Assembly: GCF_900996235.1 (NCBI RefSeq)
Contig: NZ_CAAJGM010000111.1
Location: 124,001-188,000, forward strand
Length of the DNA stretch: 64,000 nucleotides
Direction of reading: 5' to 3'
Source: Paraburkholderia sp. BCC1885
Lineage (GTDB): Bacteria > Pseudomonadota > Gammaproteobacteria > Burkholderiales > Burkholderiaceae
Shown here: piece by piece, positions 35,345-45,053 of the stretch
Position numbering within the stretch: position 1 is the stretch's first letter
How the letters are laid out: the number at the start of each line of letters is the position of its first letter
Notes under the pieces: model-generated
What the model was told of the DNA's origin: nothing
Databases searched by the model: none
Seen by the model: only the letters and a program-made list of their open reading frames with translations
Position numbers and translations under genes: made by a program

Positions 35345-36129
35345 AACCCCGCGCGCTGAAGGCGCTCACCTTGGGGCCTGGCGGCCGGACTGCCGTGCTG
35401 CTGATGGCATTGGCGTGTTCCCACGCGAATGCCAGTCCCACTGCGGATACGCATGACGATGCGCCACAGACTCCCACAACCCCATTACTGCACGCCGCGC
35501 CGACGAAGCAGGTGCTGATCGAAGCCTATGGCGATTCGACCACGCTCGGCATTTCCTGCAGCGCGGGTCATTGCAGCCCGCGCCCGCAAAACGCGGTGAC
35601 GTATCTACAGGACGCGCTGCGCAGCGTATATGGCGAGCGAGTCAGCGTCGTGAATCTCGGCGTGGGCGGCACCATGGCCTGGCAGTTGCGCGACGGCACC
35701 GATCGCGGCCATGGCGTGCCGTGGCAGCAGCAACTCGCGGCGTCGGATGCACAGATCGTGACGATCAACTACGGCATCAACGAAGTGATGCGCAACCAGA
35801 CCCCCGAGCAGTTCTACGCCGCGGAAACGGCGCTCGTCAAAACAGCGCTCGCCCTCGGCAAGGAACCGGTCTTGCAGACCTCGAACCCCATGCCCGACGG
35901 ACGCCTCAATGCGCGCCTCGCGGCGATGGTCGCCATGACGCGCCGGGTGGCCGCCGAACAGCACGTGCCGATCGTCGATCAGTACGCCTACATTAGCGGC
36001 CTGCCTGACTGGCAATCGATGATGTCCGACGGCGCGCATCCGAAGCCCGAGCTGTATCGCCTGAAAGCCGGCCAGGATCTGCGTGTGGTCGACCCGCTGG
36101 TGCGGCGGCTGCTGGCGGGTTCGTCGTAG
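35341..36129 (+). CDS. Exported SGNH/GDSL-family hydrolase
   Basis: 262 residues. Signal-like N-terminus (TAVLLMALACSHANAS) then the SGNH blocks: nucleophile motif AYGDSTTLGI (near 62-71), Gly in NLGVGGTMAWQ, Asn in TINYGINEVMRN, and the Asp-x-x-His pair SDGAHPK near 230-236. These esterases add or remove acyl groups on carbohydrates. Coupled by ATGA to the acyltransferase and followed by bceN, so acyl editing of the polysaccharide in the periplasm is inferred. Whether this or the beta-propeller gene corresponds to a named bce gene is uncertain. Confidence 0.85.
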   Translation: MKPRALKALTLGPGGRTAVLLMALACSHANASPTADTHDDAPQTPTTPLLHAAPTKQVLIEAYGDSTTLGISCSAGHCSPRPQNAVTYLQDALRSVYGERVSVVNLGVGGTMAWQLRDGTDRGHGVPWQQQLAASDAQIVTINYGINEVMRNQTPEQFYAAETALVKTALALGKEPVLQTSNPMPDGRLNARLAAMVAMTRRVAAEQHVPIVDQYAYISGLPDWQSMMSDGAHPKPELYRLKAGQDLRVVDPLVRRLLAGSS

Positions 36130-37230
<1,101 letters not shown>

Positions 37231-37463
37231 GCCTGCTGCACGAGCTTTGAGCTGTCACTGGATTCGCTTGGCCACTGCCATGACGCCCGTTGTGTCTCAC
37301 GCGACCCGGCGGCCGGCAGTGCGCCGCCCCGCATCACCGCAGCGAATCGTAACCGCGCCGAATCGGCTTGCTGCTGACGCACGTCAATGAGCCGATTGCC
37401 CGGCAATGCAAAAATCGACGCTCCAGAAGGCGCACGCCTTCGTCACCGCAAAAGGAGCGCCAG

Positions 37464-37685
37464 ATGTTTCCTGAGTACCGCGACCTCATCTCCCGCCTCA
37501 AGACCAACGATGCTCACTTCGCGCGTCTATTCGAGCGGCACAACGAGTTGGACCATCAGATTCGCAACATGGAAACCGGCGTCACCCCCGCCGACCACCT
37601 TGCCATCGAAACGCTCAAGCGGCAAAAACTCCTGTTGAAAGACCAACTGTATGCCGTGCTGAAAAAGGCCGACGCAGCAGTCTGA
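37464..37685 (+). CDS. YdcH/DUF465-family small protein
   Basis: 73 residues, helical hairpin: FPEYRDLISRLKTNDAHFARLFERHNELDHQI, then LAIETLKRQKLLLKDQLY. This is the DUF465 (YdcH) pattern, soluble coiled-coil proteins of unknown function. AAAGGAG precedes ATG 37464. It lies between the two halves of the exopolysaccharide locus and is unlikely to be part of it. About 230 bp without a gene precede it. Confidence 0.88.
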   Translation: MFPEYRDLISRLKTNDAHFARLFERHNELDHQIRNMETGVTPADHLAIETLKRQKLLLKDQLYAVLKKADAAV

Positions 37686-37886
37686 GCAAACCGGGCCGTA
37701 CTGCATGGACCACGCCGGGCCGGCGGCGCGGCGACGCGTCGGCCGGCATCGAGGCCCACGCTCCCGCCAGGCCCATGTTCAACACTCAACACGGAGATCA
37801 CCGCATTGGCATCTAATCAGGAAAAACTCCCGCATCGCACTCTTCCCCAGCAGCCTTCCGTCAGACGCACCTCGCAAGGCGACGTG

Positions 37887-38918
37887 ATGGCCGGTCATAC
37901 ACCGCACGCGGCCGAGAACAACGCAACCAGCCGCTCGGTGCAGGCGGCCAACGAATTGATCGCCAACGGCCTTCAGCACGCGCTGTCCGTGGCCGGCGGC
38001 CAGAATGCCACCACCCTCATGGAAACCGTTCGCACATTGATGGACGGTCTGTCGCCCGACGAAGCCGCCGCTCTGCGCAGCGCCTTGCTGGAAGGCAATC
38101 CGGCTGTCTGGCATGCAACGAACGCGCGCCATCCCGACGACGAACTGTCGCCCGCTCTGCGCGATGGCGGCTACCCATACCGCAATCTGATGTCGCGGCG
38201 CGCCTACGAGAAGCAGAAATATCGTTTGCAGGTGGAATTGCTCAAACTGCAGGCGTGGGTCCGCGAGACAGGTCAACGTATCGTGATCCTGTTCGAAGGG
38301 CGCGACGCGGCCGGCAAGGGCGGCGCCATCAAGCGCTTCATGGAGCATCTGAATCCACGCGGCGCGCGCGTGGTCGCGCTGGAAAAGCCCAGCGACTCCG
38401 AGCGCGGTCAATGGTATTTTCAGCGCTACGTGCAGCATCTGCCCACGGCCGGCGAGATCGTCCTGTTCGACCGCTCCTGGTACAACCGGGCCGGCGTGGA
38501 GCATGTGATGAACTTCTGCACGCCTTACGAATATAACGAGTTCATCGAACAGGTTCCCGAATTCGAGCGGCATCTCGCCCGCAGCGGCACCCACATCGTC
38601 AAGTTCTGGTTTTCGGTGAGCCGTGAGGAGCAACGCCGCCGCTTCAAGGAGCGCGAGGTGCATCCGCTCAAACAATGGAAGCTAAGCCCGGTGGATCTGG
38701 CTTCGCTCGATAAATGGGACGAGTACACCCAGGCCAAGGAAGCCATGTTCGCCCACACGGATACCGCCGAGGCGCCGTGGACCGTGATCCGCTCCGATTG
38801 CAAGAAGCGGGCACGGCTCAACGCGATGCGGTATGTCCTCCATAAGCTGCCGTATGCGAACCGCGACCTGGAGACGATCGGCCCGGTCGATCCTTTGCTG
38901 GTCGGGCGCGCGCTATAG
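37887..38918 (+). CDS. ppk2: Polyphosphate kinase 2
   Basis: About 343 residues. Walker-A-like FEGRDAAGKGGAIKRF and Walker B FDRSWYNRAGVEHVM define PPK2, which transfers phosphate between polyphosphate and nucleotides; lid residues lie in SREEQRRRFKERE. The ATG at 37887 has AAGG upstream. A TTG at 37806 with a GGAG site would add 27 residues, but that segment has poor codon bias, so the shorter form is preferred. It is convergent with bceK and is probably unrelated to polysaccharide synthesis except by energy supply. Confidence 0.9.
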   Translation: MAGHTPHAAENNATSRSVQAANELIANGLQHALSVAGGQNATTLMETVRTLMDGLSPDEAAALRSALLEGNPAVWHATNARHPDDELSPALRDGGYPYRNLMSRRAYEKQKYRLQVELLKLQAWVRETGQRIVILFEGRDAAGKGGAIKRFMEHLNPRGARVVALEKPSDSERGQWYFQRYVQHLPTAGEIVLFDRSWYNRAGVEHVMNFCTPYEYNEFIEQVPEFERHLARSGTHIVKFWFSVSREEQRRRFKEREVHPLKQWKLSPVDLASLDKWDEYTQAKEAMFAHTDTAEAPWTVIRSDCKKRARLNAMRYVLHKLPYANRDLETIGPVDPLLVGRAL

Positions 38919-38947
38919 GGCTAAGAGTATAGGGCGAAGAGCACGGC

Positions 38948-40114
38948 CTAGTGAACCTCGCCCGCGGCAATGGCTTCGCTGTACACCGCCGCCACCCGCT
39001 GCGCGATCACCGAGTTATCGAAGTTCGCGCGTGCGTAGGCCCGGCATGCGTCGGCATCCGGCAACTTCAGTGAGCCGGTCAGCGCGGCGCCCAATCCTTC
39101 CGCGATGGCCGCCGCGCCCGTCGCCGGCAGCACCAGATCGGGCGAGAGCCCCGCCACCGCTTCCGGCAATCCGCCTACCGGCGTCACCAGTACCGGCGTG
39201 CCGGACGCAAGCGACTCCACCGTAATCAGCCCAAACCCCTCCAGCGCGACAGTCGGCACCACGCTGATCGTCGCCGCGCGGTACAGCGCCGCCAGATGCT
39301 GGTCGGGCACGAAACCCAGCAGCTTCACGTTGTCATCGAGTCCCGCTTCGGTGATGCGCGTCTGCAGTTCTTCCTGCAGGCGTCCTTTGCCCGCGATCAG
39401 CAGCAGCACGTCCGGCACACGCTGCCTGAGCACCTTCACCGCGTCGATCAGATCCTCCAGGCCCATGCGCCGCACGAGGCGCCGCACGGCCAGCACGATC
39501 GGGCGGCCTTGCGGCAATTGCAGCTTCAGACGCGCTTCGGCGGGCGTAATCGGCAGGTTGAACTGATCGACATTGACGCAGCCTGGCACCACCCGCACCC
39601 GTTCCGGCGGGATGCCGTAGCGCGAGGTCAAAATCTTGCCGAACGCATCGGACAGCACGATCAGCCGCGACGAACGCGCATACACCGACTGCTCCAGATA
39701 GTGCTTGGCGCGCTGGCCGAACGAGTCCGCCCCTTCGACGTGGCTTTCGTCCGCCCAGGGCCCCTGAAAATGCGAGACCTGCGGAATGCCGCGCGTCACA
39801 TCGAGACCCGGAAACGTGTACAGCGCGAAGTGCGAGGAAATCACATCGGGACGCTGGCGCGACACCTCGCGGCGCAGCGCGCGGCGCGCCGCCATCAGGC
39901 GCAGCGGCAGCGATTGCGCCGCCGAGCCGAAACCCTGGATCGCACCGCCCGTATCTTCGGCCACGCGCGCGGACCCCGCCACCACGCCCCGCACCGCGAC
40001 GCCCGCGCCCGGCAACGCGCCGACCAGCGAGTAGTACATGCGGTCGAGTCCACCTGCCCGCTCCGGGAACCAGTGCATGCCGATTTGCAACGATTTGATC
40101 GAATCCGTTTTCAT
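38948..40114 (-). CDS. bceK: GT4 glycosyltransferase
   Basis: 388 residues, GT-B fold. LQIGMHWFPERAGGLDRMYYSL opens the acceptor domain; donor site VALEGFGLITVESLASGTPVLVT and AVRRLVRRMGLEDLIDAV show family GT4. Last gene of the leftward bce-I operon. ATG 40114 has a strong GAAGGGA site. An upstream ATG at 40177 overlaps the bceJ stop as ATGA but lacks a ribosome-binding site, so a 21-residue longer form is possible. The sugar transferred is unknown. Confidence 0.9.
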   Translation of the reverse strand: MKTDSIKSLQIGMHWFPERAGGLDRMYYSLVGALPGAGVAVRGVVAGSARVAEDTGGAIQGFGSAAQSLPLRLMAARRALRREVSRQRPDVISSHFALYTFPGLDVTRGIPQVSHFQGPWADESHVEGADSFGQRAKHYLEQSVYARSSRLIVLSDAFGKILTSRYGIPPERVRVVPGCVNVDQFNLPITPAEARLKLQLPQGRPIVLAVRRLVRRMGLEDLIDAVKVLRQRVPDVLLLIAGKGRLQEELQTRITEAGLDDNVKLLGFVPDQHLAALYRAATISVVPTVALEGFGLITVESLASGTPVLVTPVGGLPEAVAGLSPDLVLPATGAAAIAEGLGAALTGSLKLPDADACRAYARANFDNSVIAQRVAAVYSEAIAAGEVH

Positions 40115-40173
40115 GACGGTTTTCCCTTCGGTAGCGTGAGAGTTGGTATGGAGTGCCGACTGGATGGCCGTAT

Positions 40174-41391
40174 TCATTCGGCGCTTTTGTGTCCGGCCAG
40201 CACGTTGGCCGTGAGCGGTTCGGCATCGGCGCCTGCACCGACGCGCCGGCGGTCTTTCTGCTGCCCCGCCAGTTGCCGGTACAGCGCGATGTATTGCGCA
40301 GCCATGCGAGCCCAGCCAAAGCCCGTCGCGAGTTCGTTGGCGGCCACGCCCATGGCGCGGCGCACGTCGTCGGATCCGGCCAGTTGGGCGATTGCGCCGG
40401 CGAGCGCTTTGGGATCGTCCGGGTCGTCGAGCACGATTCCGCAATCGGGCGTGATGATTTCTGCGCCGCCCGCCGTGCGCGCCGTGACCACCGGCAAGCC
40501 GGCCGCCATCGCTTCGAGCAGCGACAGACTCATTGCTTCGTAGCGCGAAGGAAACACGAAGGCATCCACTGAATGCATCAGCACCGGCATTTCCTTCACG
40601 AGGCCCAGGAAATGCACCCGGTCCGCAATGCCGAGTGCGCGCGCCTGTTCCGGATAAGGACTACCGGGCAGATAGCCCGCCACCGCGATATGCACGTGCG
40701 CCGGCAAATGCCGCAGCGCCTCCAGCACGGTGCCCAGGTTCTTGCGCGGCGTGCGCAGGTCGCCGACGAACAGCAGCAAAAACGCCTCGGCCGGCAGGTT
40801 GAATTTCGCGCGGTCGCCCTGGGCAGCGGCAAAACCTTGCGTATCGACGCCGTTATAGATCACGTCGACCCGGTTGCGCGGCGTGAGGCCAATCGCGCGA
40901 ATCTCGTCGGCCACCTTCTGCGAGACCGCGGTAATCACGCGCGAGCGGCGATACGCCCAGCGTTCGAGCGACGCATTCACGCGCGTATAAACGAACTGAT
41001 ACGCCGACCATACGCCCTTGGTGAGGCCAAACGGGTAATACTTGCTGCCGAACCAGCCGCTATGCACGAAGTGCGCGGTATTCACGTCGGCGGGCATCCA
41101 CGTAATGAAGCCGTTGACGTGAAGAACGTCGTAGTCCTTACGATGAGCGCGCAGCCACAACGCACTCTTCAGTGCGAATACCTGCTGGCGCAACAGGTTG
41201 GTCGGCCACCAGCGGCCGATCTTGACCGGCACCCAGCGCACCTTCGGATGGGCGAGAAGATCGGGCGCCACGTGCGAGGCGACCAGCGTCACCGCGATAT
41301 TCTCCGCGAGGGCCGCGCGCGCGATCTCGTGATTGACGCGCCCCTGGCCGTCGTTATGGCGCACCACATGCGTGACAATGGCGACTCTCAA
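40174..41391 (-). CDS. bceJ: GT4 glycosyltransferase, TTG start
   Basis: 405 residues. RVAIVTHVVRHNDGQGRVNHEIA opens the protein; VDVIYNGVDTQGF, FVGDLRTPRKNLGTVLEAL and PSRYEAMSLSLLEAMAAGLPVVT are GT4 signatures. The start is TTG at 41391, immediately after the bceI stop (TGATTG), with GGAGG seven bases upstream, which makes this rare start convincing and implies coupled translation. Operon position equals bceJ. Donor sugar unknown. Confidence 0.92.
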   Translation of the reverse strand: MRVAIVTHVVRHNDGQGRVNHEIARAALAENIAVTLVASHVAPDLLAHPKVRWVPVKIGRWWPTNLLRQQVFALKSALWLRAHRKDYDVLHVNGFITWMPADVNTAHFVHSGWFGSKYYPFGLTKGVWSAYQFVYTRVNASLERWAYRRSRVITAVSQKVADEIRAIGLTPRNRVDVIYNGVDTQGFAAAQGDRAKFNLPAEAFLLLFVGDLRTPRKNLGTVLEALRHLPAHVHIAVAGYLPGSPYPEQARALGIADRVHFLGLVKEMPVLMHSVDAFVFPSRYEAMSLSLLEAMAAGLPVVTARTAGGAEIITPDCGIVLDDPDDPKALAGAIAQLAGSDDVRRAMGVAANELATGFGWARMAAQYIALYRQLAGQQKDRRRVGAGADAEPLTANVLAGHKSAE

Positions 41392-42852
41392 TCAGGTGCC
41401 TCCGTGCAGAATAAGCTCTCTGCGGCGCTGCTGCTTTTGCCAGTGCGCCGCGGAAAGGATCGAAAAAAGACTCATGAAAAGCAGCAAGCCGCCGGTGCCG
41501 ACCAGCGAATTGGTGAACACCAGCATCGCGCAGATGGCGAGCCCCAGGCTCACCGACGCCGAGACGAACTTGTCGTCGCGCAGCTTGAGCGAGGCCAGCA
41601 GCGCGCGCACCAGCAGCCATATGATCCCGGACAGATACAGCAGCGTGCCGGGCCAGCCGAGCACGAACGGAATGTTCATCACGCCGCTATCGAAGTTGCC
41701 GTACTGGCCGAGCTGGCCGCCGTCGTTCGACAGCTTCGTGGACGTGCCGGTCGCGCCCATGCCTTCGCCGGAGACGTCGGTGAAGGCGGTCTTGGCGAAG
41801 GTAGCGTAGAACTCGTTGCGGGCCGCATAGCTCTGGTCGTCCTTGAGATTGACGATACTGTTCAGGCGCGTCTGCATCCGGTCGGCCACCGGCCCCACCG
41901 CCAGCAGCGGCACGCACAGGCCGGCCAGCAGCAGCGCGCTGGCGACGATGCGCAGCCGCACCCGGTTGTTCGACTTGACCAGCTGAATCAACAACGCCAC
42001 GACCCAGCCGCCCCACGTCGAACGCACAAGGCTCAGGCCAAAGGCAAAGAAGCCCAGCGCGGCGGCAATCCAGCGTACACGGTGATTCGCGGCCATCACG
42101 TAGACCATGGCGCCCATCATCGCGAACGCAAACGGGCCGGACGAGTTCATCGTGCTGAACACCCGCACGCCCATCGGTACCGGATCGCCTTGCGAATTCA
42201 TCTGCGAGCCGAGCATCCACAATGCGTCCCACGGCGGCATGATGGCGAACTGCACGATGCCGTAAGCGCCCATCACCAGCATGCCCCAGATGAAGGTGTT
42301 GATGATGGTGTCGCGATACGCCGGGTAATCGCGCGTATTCGCCATGATGTGAAAGCCGATCAGGATCGGATAGAGCCAGTTGCACAGATCGTAAGTGGCC
42401 GCCAGCGGCCCGCTCGATACCACGCCGACCATAAACGCGTAGGCCAGGCCCGCAAGAATCAGCAACACCGGCAGGCCGCGCCGTTGTCCGAGCACCGGGT
42501 AATAGCGGATCAGCGAGAGCCCGCTGATCATCGTCACCGCCAGCGGCGCGACCTGAATCAGGCTGGTGGGCGTGAAGGCGCCTTTGGACCAATCGGCAAG
42601 GCGCCGCACTTCGGGGCTCAGAAACCACAGCCACCACATGAAACCCACGTAACGTGCCGGGCTTTTGAAGTACAGCCACAGGCCCGTCATCGTGGCGAGC
42701 ACCGGGAAAGCGAGCGTGAGCACCGTGCCCTGGTGCGCGCCGATCAGGAGCGCCGTGACGACCCACAGCAAGGCGGGCGGCCCCCACTCCATCGGGTCGC
42801 TCTTCAGGCGGCGGACGGCGCCGCTTGCGGCAGCACGCGCGATCGTCGACAT
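41392..42852 (-). CDS. bceI: Wzy-type polysaccharide polymerase
   Basis: 486 residues with about 11-12 membrane helices and a large polar loop in the second half (SIVNLKDDQSYAARNEFYATFAK, EGMGATGTSTKLSN), the layout of O-antigen polymerase/ligase proteins. It joins flipped repeat units at the periplasmic face. Low direct sequence signature is normal for Wzy; the assignment relies on topology and on position between two glycosyltransferases of the bce-I operon. It starts 3 bp after bceH. Confidence 0.88.
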   Translation of the reverse strand: MSTIARAAASGAVRRLKSDPMEWGPPALLWVVTALLIGAHQGTVLTLAFPVLATMTGLWLYFKSPARYVGFMWWLWFLSPEVRRLADWSKGAFTPTSLIQVAPLAVTMISGLSLIRYYPVLGQRRGLPVLLILAGLAYAFMVGVVSSGPLAATYDLCNWLYPILIGFHIMANTRDYPAYRDTIINTFIWGMLVMGAYGIVQFAIMPPWDALWMLGSQMNSQGDPVPMGVRVFSTMNSSGPFAFAMMGAMVYVMAANHRVRWIAAALGFFAFGLSLVRSTWGGWVVALLIQLVKSNNRVRLRIVASALLLAGLCVPLLAVGPVADRMQTRLNSIVNLKDDQSYAARNEFYATFAKTAFTDVSGEGMGATGTSTKLSNDGGQLGQYGNFDSGVMNIPFVLGWPGTLLYLSGIIWLLVRALLASLKLRDDKFVSASVSLGLAICAMLVFTNSLVGTGGLLLFMSLFSILSAAHWQKQQRRRELILHGGT

Positions 42853-42855
42853 CGG

Positions 42856-44004
42856 TTACAGACCTCCGCGCGACTGGCTATGCGCGCTTACCGGCGCGAG
42901 CCGTTCGTCGGCCGCGCTGCCCTGCGGCGCGGCACGGCGCTGCAGCAGTTCCTCGGTGATGCGCACGTGCTGCATGGCGAACTGGCGCGTGGTCAGGTCG
43001 CGCGACAATAGTTGCTCGACGGCGGCCTGCGCCTGACGCAGACCTTCATCCGGCGATGCGGCCAGCCGGTCGACCGCTTCGCGCAGAGCCCCGGCATCGA
43101 ACGGCGGCACGTAGCTGGCGGCGCGGTAGGAGAAATAATCGGTGAGCGTGCCCACGTTGGTGACGACCATCGGCTTGCCGAGCGCCGCTGCCTCGAGCAT
43201 CACGGTGATGCCGGAAGCGTGCGAGTTCGGCCGCAACGGCACCAGCACGACGTCGGCCCAGTCGTACAACTCGCGAGCTTTCTTCAGGCCAGAAGCCGGC
43301 GCAATCTCCACATTCGGTGCGTGCAGCCTGGCGGGAATCCGGCGCCGCGTGGCGAGCCTCACGCTATAGCGCGGATCGTTGCCGAATGCCTTGATGAGCG
43401 TGTCCCAGTCGCGGTCGCGGTCGTTGCCGATCGCGGCGATCCGTACCGGCGTGTGCGGCTGCCAGGCGTGCGGCATCGTGACCGGAAAATCGAGTGTGTT
43501 CAGGCCATAGAACACATGCGTCGCCTTGCGTCCGAGATAGCGCTCGCACAACTCGGCGTTCTCGCTCGCCAGCGTGGTCAACACGTCGGCGCGTGCAATC
43601 AGCTTGCGATACAGCCAGCGCCGCAGCATGCCGTAGCCGGGCCACTTGTCGAGCAGCCACACGCTTTGCGCGAGCAACAGCGGCGGCGCCGTGCGGCGCC
43701 CGCTCAGCAGCAGCACCAGCGCCACCGACAGATATTCGTGCTCGGTATGTGTCCAGATCACGTCCGAGCGCAGGATCTCGTCGCGATTGCGCAACGTATG
43801 AATCAGATCGAAGCCGAGCACCGCTTTCAGTGCGCGACGCACCAGACGCACCGGTGCATTCTCGGGCGCATCCTGCGAGTACGTCAGCGCGAATTCTTCG
43901 GACTCCGCATGATGATAACCATACAGGCAGCCGATGTTATCGCCCTTGCGATAAAAGCGCGGATCGGCGCCGTAAAACAGATGAACGTGGACTTTCGTAC
44001 TCAT
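42856..44004 (-). CDS. bceH: Glycosyltransferase, GT4-like
   Basis: 382 residues. The N-terminal domain is divergent (HVHLFYGADPRFYRKGDNIGCLYGYH), while the C-terminal donor domain shows IAAIGNDRDRDWDTLIKAFG, VVLVPLRPNSHASGITVMLEAAALGKPMVVT, the GT4 E-x7-E region. GGAG precedes ATG 44004. Fourth from the end of the operon. It adds one sugar of the repeat unit; which one is unknown. Confidence 0.88.
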   Translation of the reverse strand: MSTKVHVHLFYGADPRFYRKGDNIGCLYGYHHAESEEFALTYSQDAPENAPVRLVRRALKAVLGFDLIHTLRNRDEILRSDVIWTHTEHEYLSVALVLLLSGRRTAPPLLLAQSVWLLDKWPGYGMLRRWLYRKLIARADVLTTLASENAELCERYLGRKATHVFYGLNTLDFPVTMPHAWQPHTPVRIAAIGNDRDRDWDTLIKAFGNDPRYSVRLATRRRIPARLHAPNVEIAPASGLKKARELYDWADVVLVPLRPNSHASGITVMLEAAALGKPMVVTNVGTLTDYFSYRAASYVPPFDAGALREAVDRLAASPDEGLRQAQAAVEQLLSRDLTTRQFAMQHVRITEELLQRRAAPQGSAADERLAPVSAHSQSRGGL

Positions 44005-44101
44005 TCAGGCACTCCGGTCTGCGGGGTGGCGCAGCGTGAGAAGGTATCGATGCGCACGGCCCCCTGCGGGCTCATGTGCTGCGAATGGCGCGGGCGGCCG
44101 G

Positions 44102-45028
44102 TCACGAAGCCGCCGCCCGGCGCGCCTCATGGGCGCCGGTACGCACCGCTCGCCAGCGCGACAGGCGCACACGCCCCTGCTTCGAGGTCAGCGCCAGCGC
44201 CACTTGCAGGTAGCCCGGATAAACCCGCGTGCCCACCAGCGTGTACCACCACCACGCCGCTTCGCGCCGCAACGGCGGCAACTGGTCGCGCAGGATCAGA
44301 TGCAGGTTGTAGGCGGCGTTGCGTACCGCCATCAGGGTTTGCGCATCGCGGCGGTCGTCGTCGAAACGCTCGGCGGGGTAATGATCCACGGCCACGCGCG
44401 GGTCGTAGACGAGCTTCCAGCCCGCGTTCTTCACACTCATGCTGAACGCCATGTCGTTATGAACCTGCGCGCCCGCGCCCCGCAGGCGCGCGTCGAAACG
44501 GATATGCCGCACCGCCTCGCGCCGGTAGCTCATGTTGGCGCCTTTGAGCAGATCCACTTCGCGCGCGCCGCCCACGCCCAGGTGATGATTGCCGATGATC
44601 TTGCCCGACGGCCGGACCTTGCCCACCAGCGGGCGTTCGCCGTCCAGCACGCGGCCCTTTTCGTGCACCCAGTCGCGTCCGCCGAGCGCGCCCAGCCGGG
44701 TGTCGTTGGTGAACGCAGCCGCGATGCGCTCGACCCAGTCGGGGCGCGGCGCGGCATCGTCGTCGGTGATGGCGATCACATCGCCATTCGCCGCATCGAG
44801 GCCGCGATTGAGCGCGGCGACCTGTCCCGGCAGTTCGACCAGCGCGACCGAGAGCGGCAAGGCGCCGACCACGGCCGGATCGCGCAGACAGGTATGCGTC
44901 GCGGCATCGTCGGGCCGCGCCACGACGACCACTTCATCCGGCGCGCGCGACTGCTGCTGCAACGCCGCGAGGCAGCGCGCCAGATCGTTCGGACGGCGAA
45001 AGGTAGGGACCAGTACCGTTACTTTCAT
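44102..45028 (-). CDS. bceG: GT2 glycosyltransferase
   Basis: 308 residues, GT-A fold. VTVLVPTFRRPNDLARCLAA opens the domain, ITDDDAAPRPDW carries the metal-binding DDD, and DLLKGANMSYRREAV plus GAGAQVHNDMAF supply the acceptor and catalytic regions. ATG 45028 has AAGGAG upstream; a GTG at 45061 would overlap bceF. It is the only GT2 enzyme in the locus. A 97-bp gap follows before bceH. Confidence 0.92.
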   Translation of the reverse strand: MKVTVLVPTFRRPNDLARCLAALQQQSRAPDEVVVVARPDDAATHTCLRDPAVVGALPLSVALVELPGQVAALNRGLDAANGDVIAITDDDAAPRPDWVERIAAAFTNDTRLGALGGRDWVHEKGRVLDGERPLVGKVRPSGKIIGNHHLGVGGAREVDLLKGANMSYRREAVRHIRFDARLRGAGAQVHNDMAFSMSVKNAGWKLVYDPRVAVDHYPAERFDDDRRDAQTLMAVRNAAYNLHLILRDQLPPLRREAAWWWYTLVGTRVYPGYLQVALALTSKQGRVRLSRWRAVRTGAHEARRAAAS

Positions 45029-45053
45029 CGCGTCATGCTCCTTGTCGGATTCG

